A stretch of DNA of 64,000 nt from contig NZ_CP019799.1 of the NCBI RefSeq assembly GCF_002007605.1, forward strand, positions 4,519,501 through 4,583,500. The letters are read 5' to 3'. Shown here piece after piece: positions 63,296-64,000 of the stretch (position 1 is its first letter; each line of letters starts with the position of its first letter). This DNA comes from Cellvibrio sp. PSBB023 (GTDB taxonomy: Bacteria; Pseudomonadota; Gammaproteobacteria; Pseudomonadales; Cellvibrionaceae). The notes under the pieces are model-generated. The model searched no databases, was not told the origin of the DNA, and saw nothing but the letters and a program-made list of their open reading frames with translations. Position numbers and translations under genes: made by a program.

Positions 63296-64000
63296 ATGCA
63301 ATCAACCCCATCAACCCCGACCGATACACAACCCGGCTCAGAAAAATTATCGATCACTGAAAAAATTGGTTTTGGCGCTGGTGATATGGCGTTAAACGTG
63401 GTGATCTCCTCCATGATGTTGATCATCACTTTTTACTACACGGATATTTTTGGCCTGGACCCTATGGACATGGGCATATTATTTTTTACCGTGAAAATAG
63501 TGGGAGCCGTTTCCGATTTGGTGATGGGACAAATCACGGACCGCTTTACCTTTTTACAGGGACGCTACAGACCTTGGCTATTATGGTTGGCCATTCCCTA
63601 TGCGGTGAGTGTATTTTTTGTATTTACCACGCCTGAGTGGGAATATGATGCGAAATTAATTTGGGCTTACTCTACCTACATCATGATGACCCTGATCACC
63701 TCCGGTGTAGGTATTCCTTATATTTCATTGCCCAGCGCATTAACGAGCGATCCTAAAGAAAAATTATCCGCTAATGGTTACCGTTTATTCCTCGCCAAAA
63801 TTGGTGCGTTTATGGTGGCGATTGTGGTGCCGCTAGTCGCCGGTATGTGGTCCGATAAAGCGGTGGGGTATCAAGTGGCCATGGCTATTATGTCGGTCAT
63901 TGGTGCAGCGATGTTTTTGTTTTGCTATTTCAATACCACTGAGCGCGTTGTGCATGTGGTAGAGCCACAACCCTTGATCAGTCAATTTATACAATTATTG
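63296..64000 (+). CDS. GPH-family sugar/glycoside:cation symporter (3' end cut off by window)
   Basis: The first 235 codons are open to the window end. Hydrophobic helices and the GPH-type motifs are visible: EKIGFGAGDMALNVV, VSDLVMGQITDRF (loop 2-3) and RYRPWLLWLAIP. Members import melibiose, xylosides, glucuronides or similar with Na+ or H+. It probably brings arabinosides or pentoses into the cell in this locus. The start ATG at 63296 follows a weak AGGCAC site. Confidence 0.82.
   Translation, partial: MQSTPSTPTDTQPGSEKLSITEKIGFGAGDMALNVVISSMMLIITFYYTDIFGLDPMDMGILFFTVKIVGAVSDLVMGQITDRFTFLQGRYRPWLLWLAIPYAVSVFFVFTTPEWEYDAKLIWAYSTYIMMTLITSGVGIPYISLPSALTSDPKEKLSANGYRLFLAKIGAFMVAIVVPLVAGMWSDKAVGYQVAMAIMSVIGAAMFLFCYFNTTERVVHVVEPQPLISQFIQLL

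Noticed and set aside
1..64000. CRISPR arrays, insertion sequences, tRNA or rRNA genes
   Set aside because: No regularly spaced repeats, transposase frames or cloverleaf-like sequences were recognised on reading; a dedicated scan was not possible.

Overview
The window looks like chromosome of a plant-polysaccharide-degrading gammaproteobacterium, most likely Cellvibrio or a close relative in Cellvibrionaceae. The reasons are the gammaproteobacterial order rlmH-mrdA-rodA-mltB-rlpA-dacA, the serine-rich linkers between carbohydrate-binding modules, and a pentose/arabinoside locus with a secreted GH43 enzyme and a feruloyl-esterase-like protein. The assignment rests on recognition of gene content, not on a database search. 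No tRNA, rRNA, transposase or CRISPR array was found.

Layout. (1) 1-6851, + strand: cell-elongation and peptidoglycan genes (rlmH end, mrdA, rodA, mltB, rlpA, dacA). In many gammaproteobacteria this block continues directly into ybeD-lipB-lipA. Here those genes lie at 31400-33510, so about 24.5 kb separates the halves. (2) 7162-13223: a complete six-gene ebo/edb cluster (A, B, D, E, F, C order), a conserved metabolite-trafficking cluster, flanked by two copies of a 21-bp direct repeat. (3) 13661-21810: a 2266-residue secreted fusion protein (starch-binding-like modules, PQQ-type sugar dehydrogenase, four CxxCH motifs, Ig-like domains, DUF1587/1595/1592/1588/1585) and its usual partner, a Tat-exported DUF1552 protein. 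(4) 21906-23780, - strand: an AT-rich islet with a Tai4-like immunity protein, a Tae4-like T6SS amidase and a ClpP-like lipoprotein. (5) 23855-31114, - strand: an RDD/SpoIIM/DUF4129/DUF4350/MoxR/DUF58 operon. (6) 31400-33510: ybeD, lipB, lipA.

(7) 33632-48269: mixed accessory genes. These are a GNAT acetyltransferase, type II NADH dehydrogenase, a Gfo/Idh/MocA oxidoreductase, a Septu-like ATPase plus HNH pair (36817-38886), an SDR, small membrane proteins, a class 3 lipase paired with a DUF6795-like protein, a LysR regulator, an Fsr-type MFS exporter divergent from an AraC regulator, an EAL phosphodiesterase and a PAS-PAS chemoreceptor.

(8) 48270-64000: an arabinose/arabinoside locus built around a divergent promoter region at about 55334-55715. 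Leftward runs dehydratase (IlvD/Edd)-SDR-YtfQ/R/T/YjfF-type ABC transporter. Rightward run GH43, araB-araD-araA, a tannase/feruloyl-esterase family protein, a HAD phosphatase and a GPH-family transporter cut by the window end. Palindromic operator-like sites of the form ATTGT-N3-ACAAT precede the GH43 gene and araB, and a weaker one precedes the leftward operon, suggesting a shared regulator. Together the genes would release, import and catabolise L-arabinose from feruloylated arabinan or arabinoxylan, through both the isomerase route and, probably, an oxidative route.
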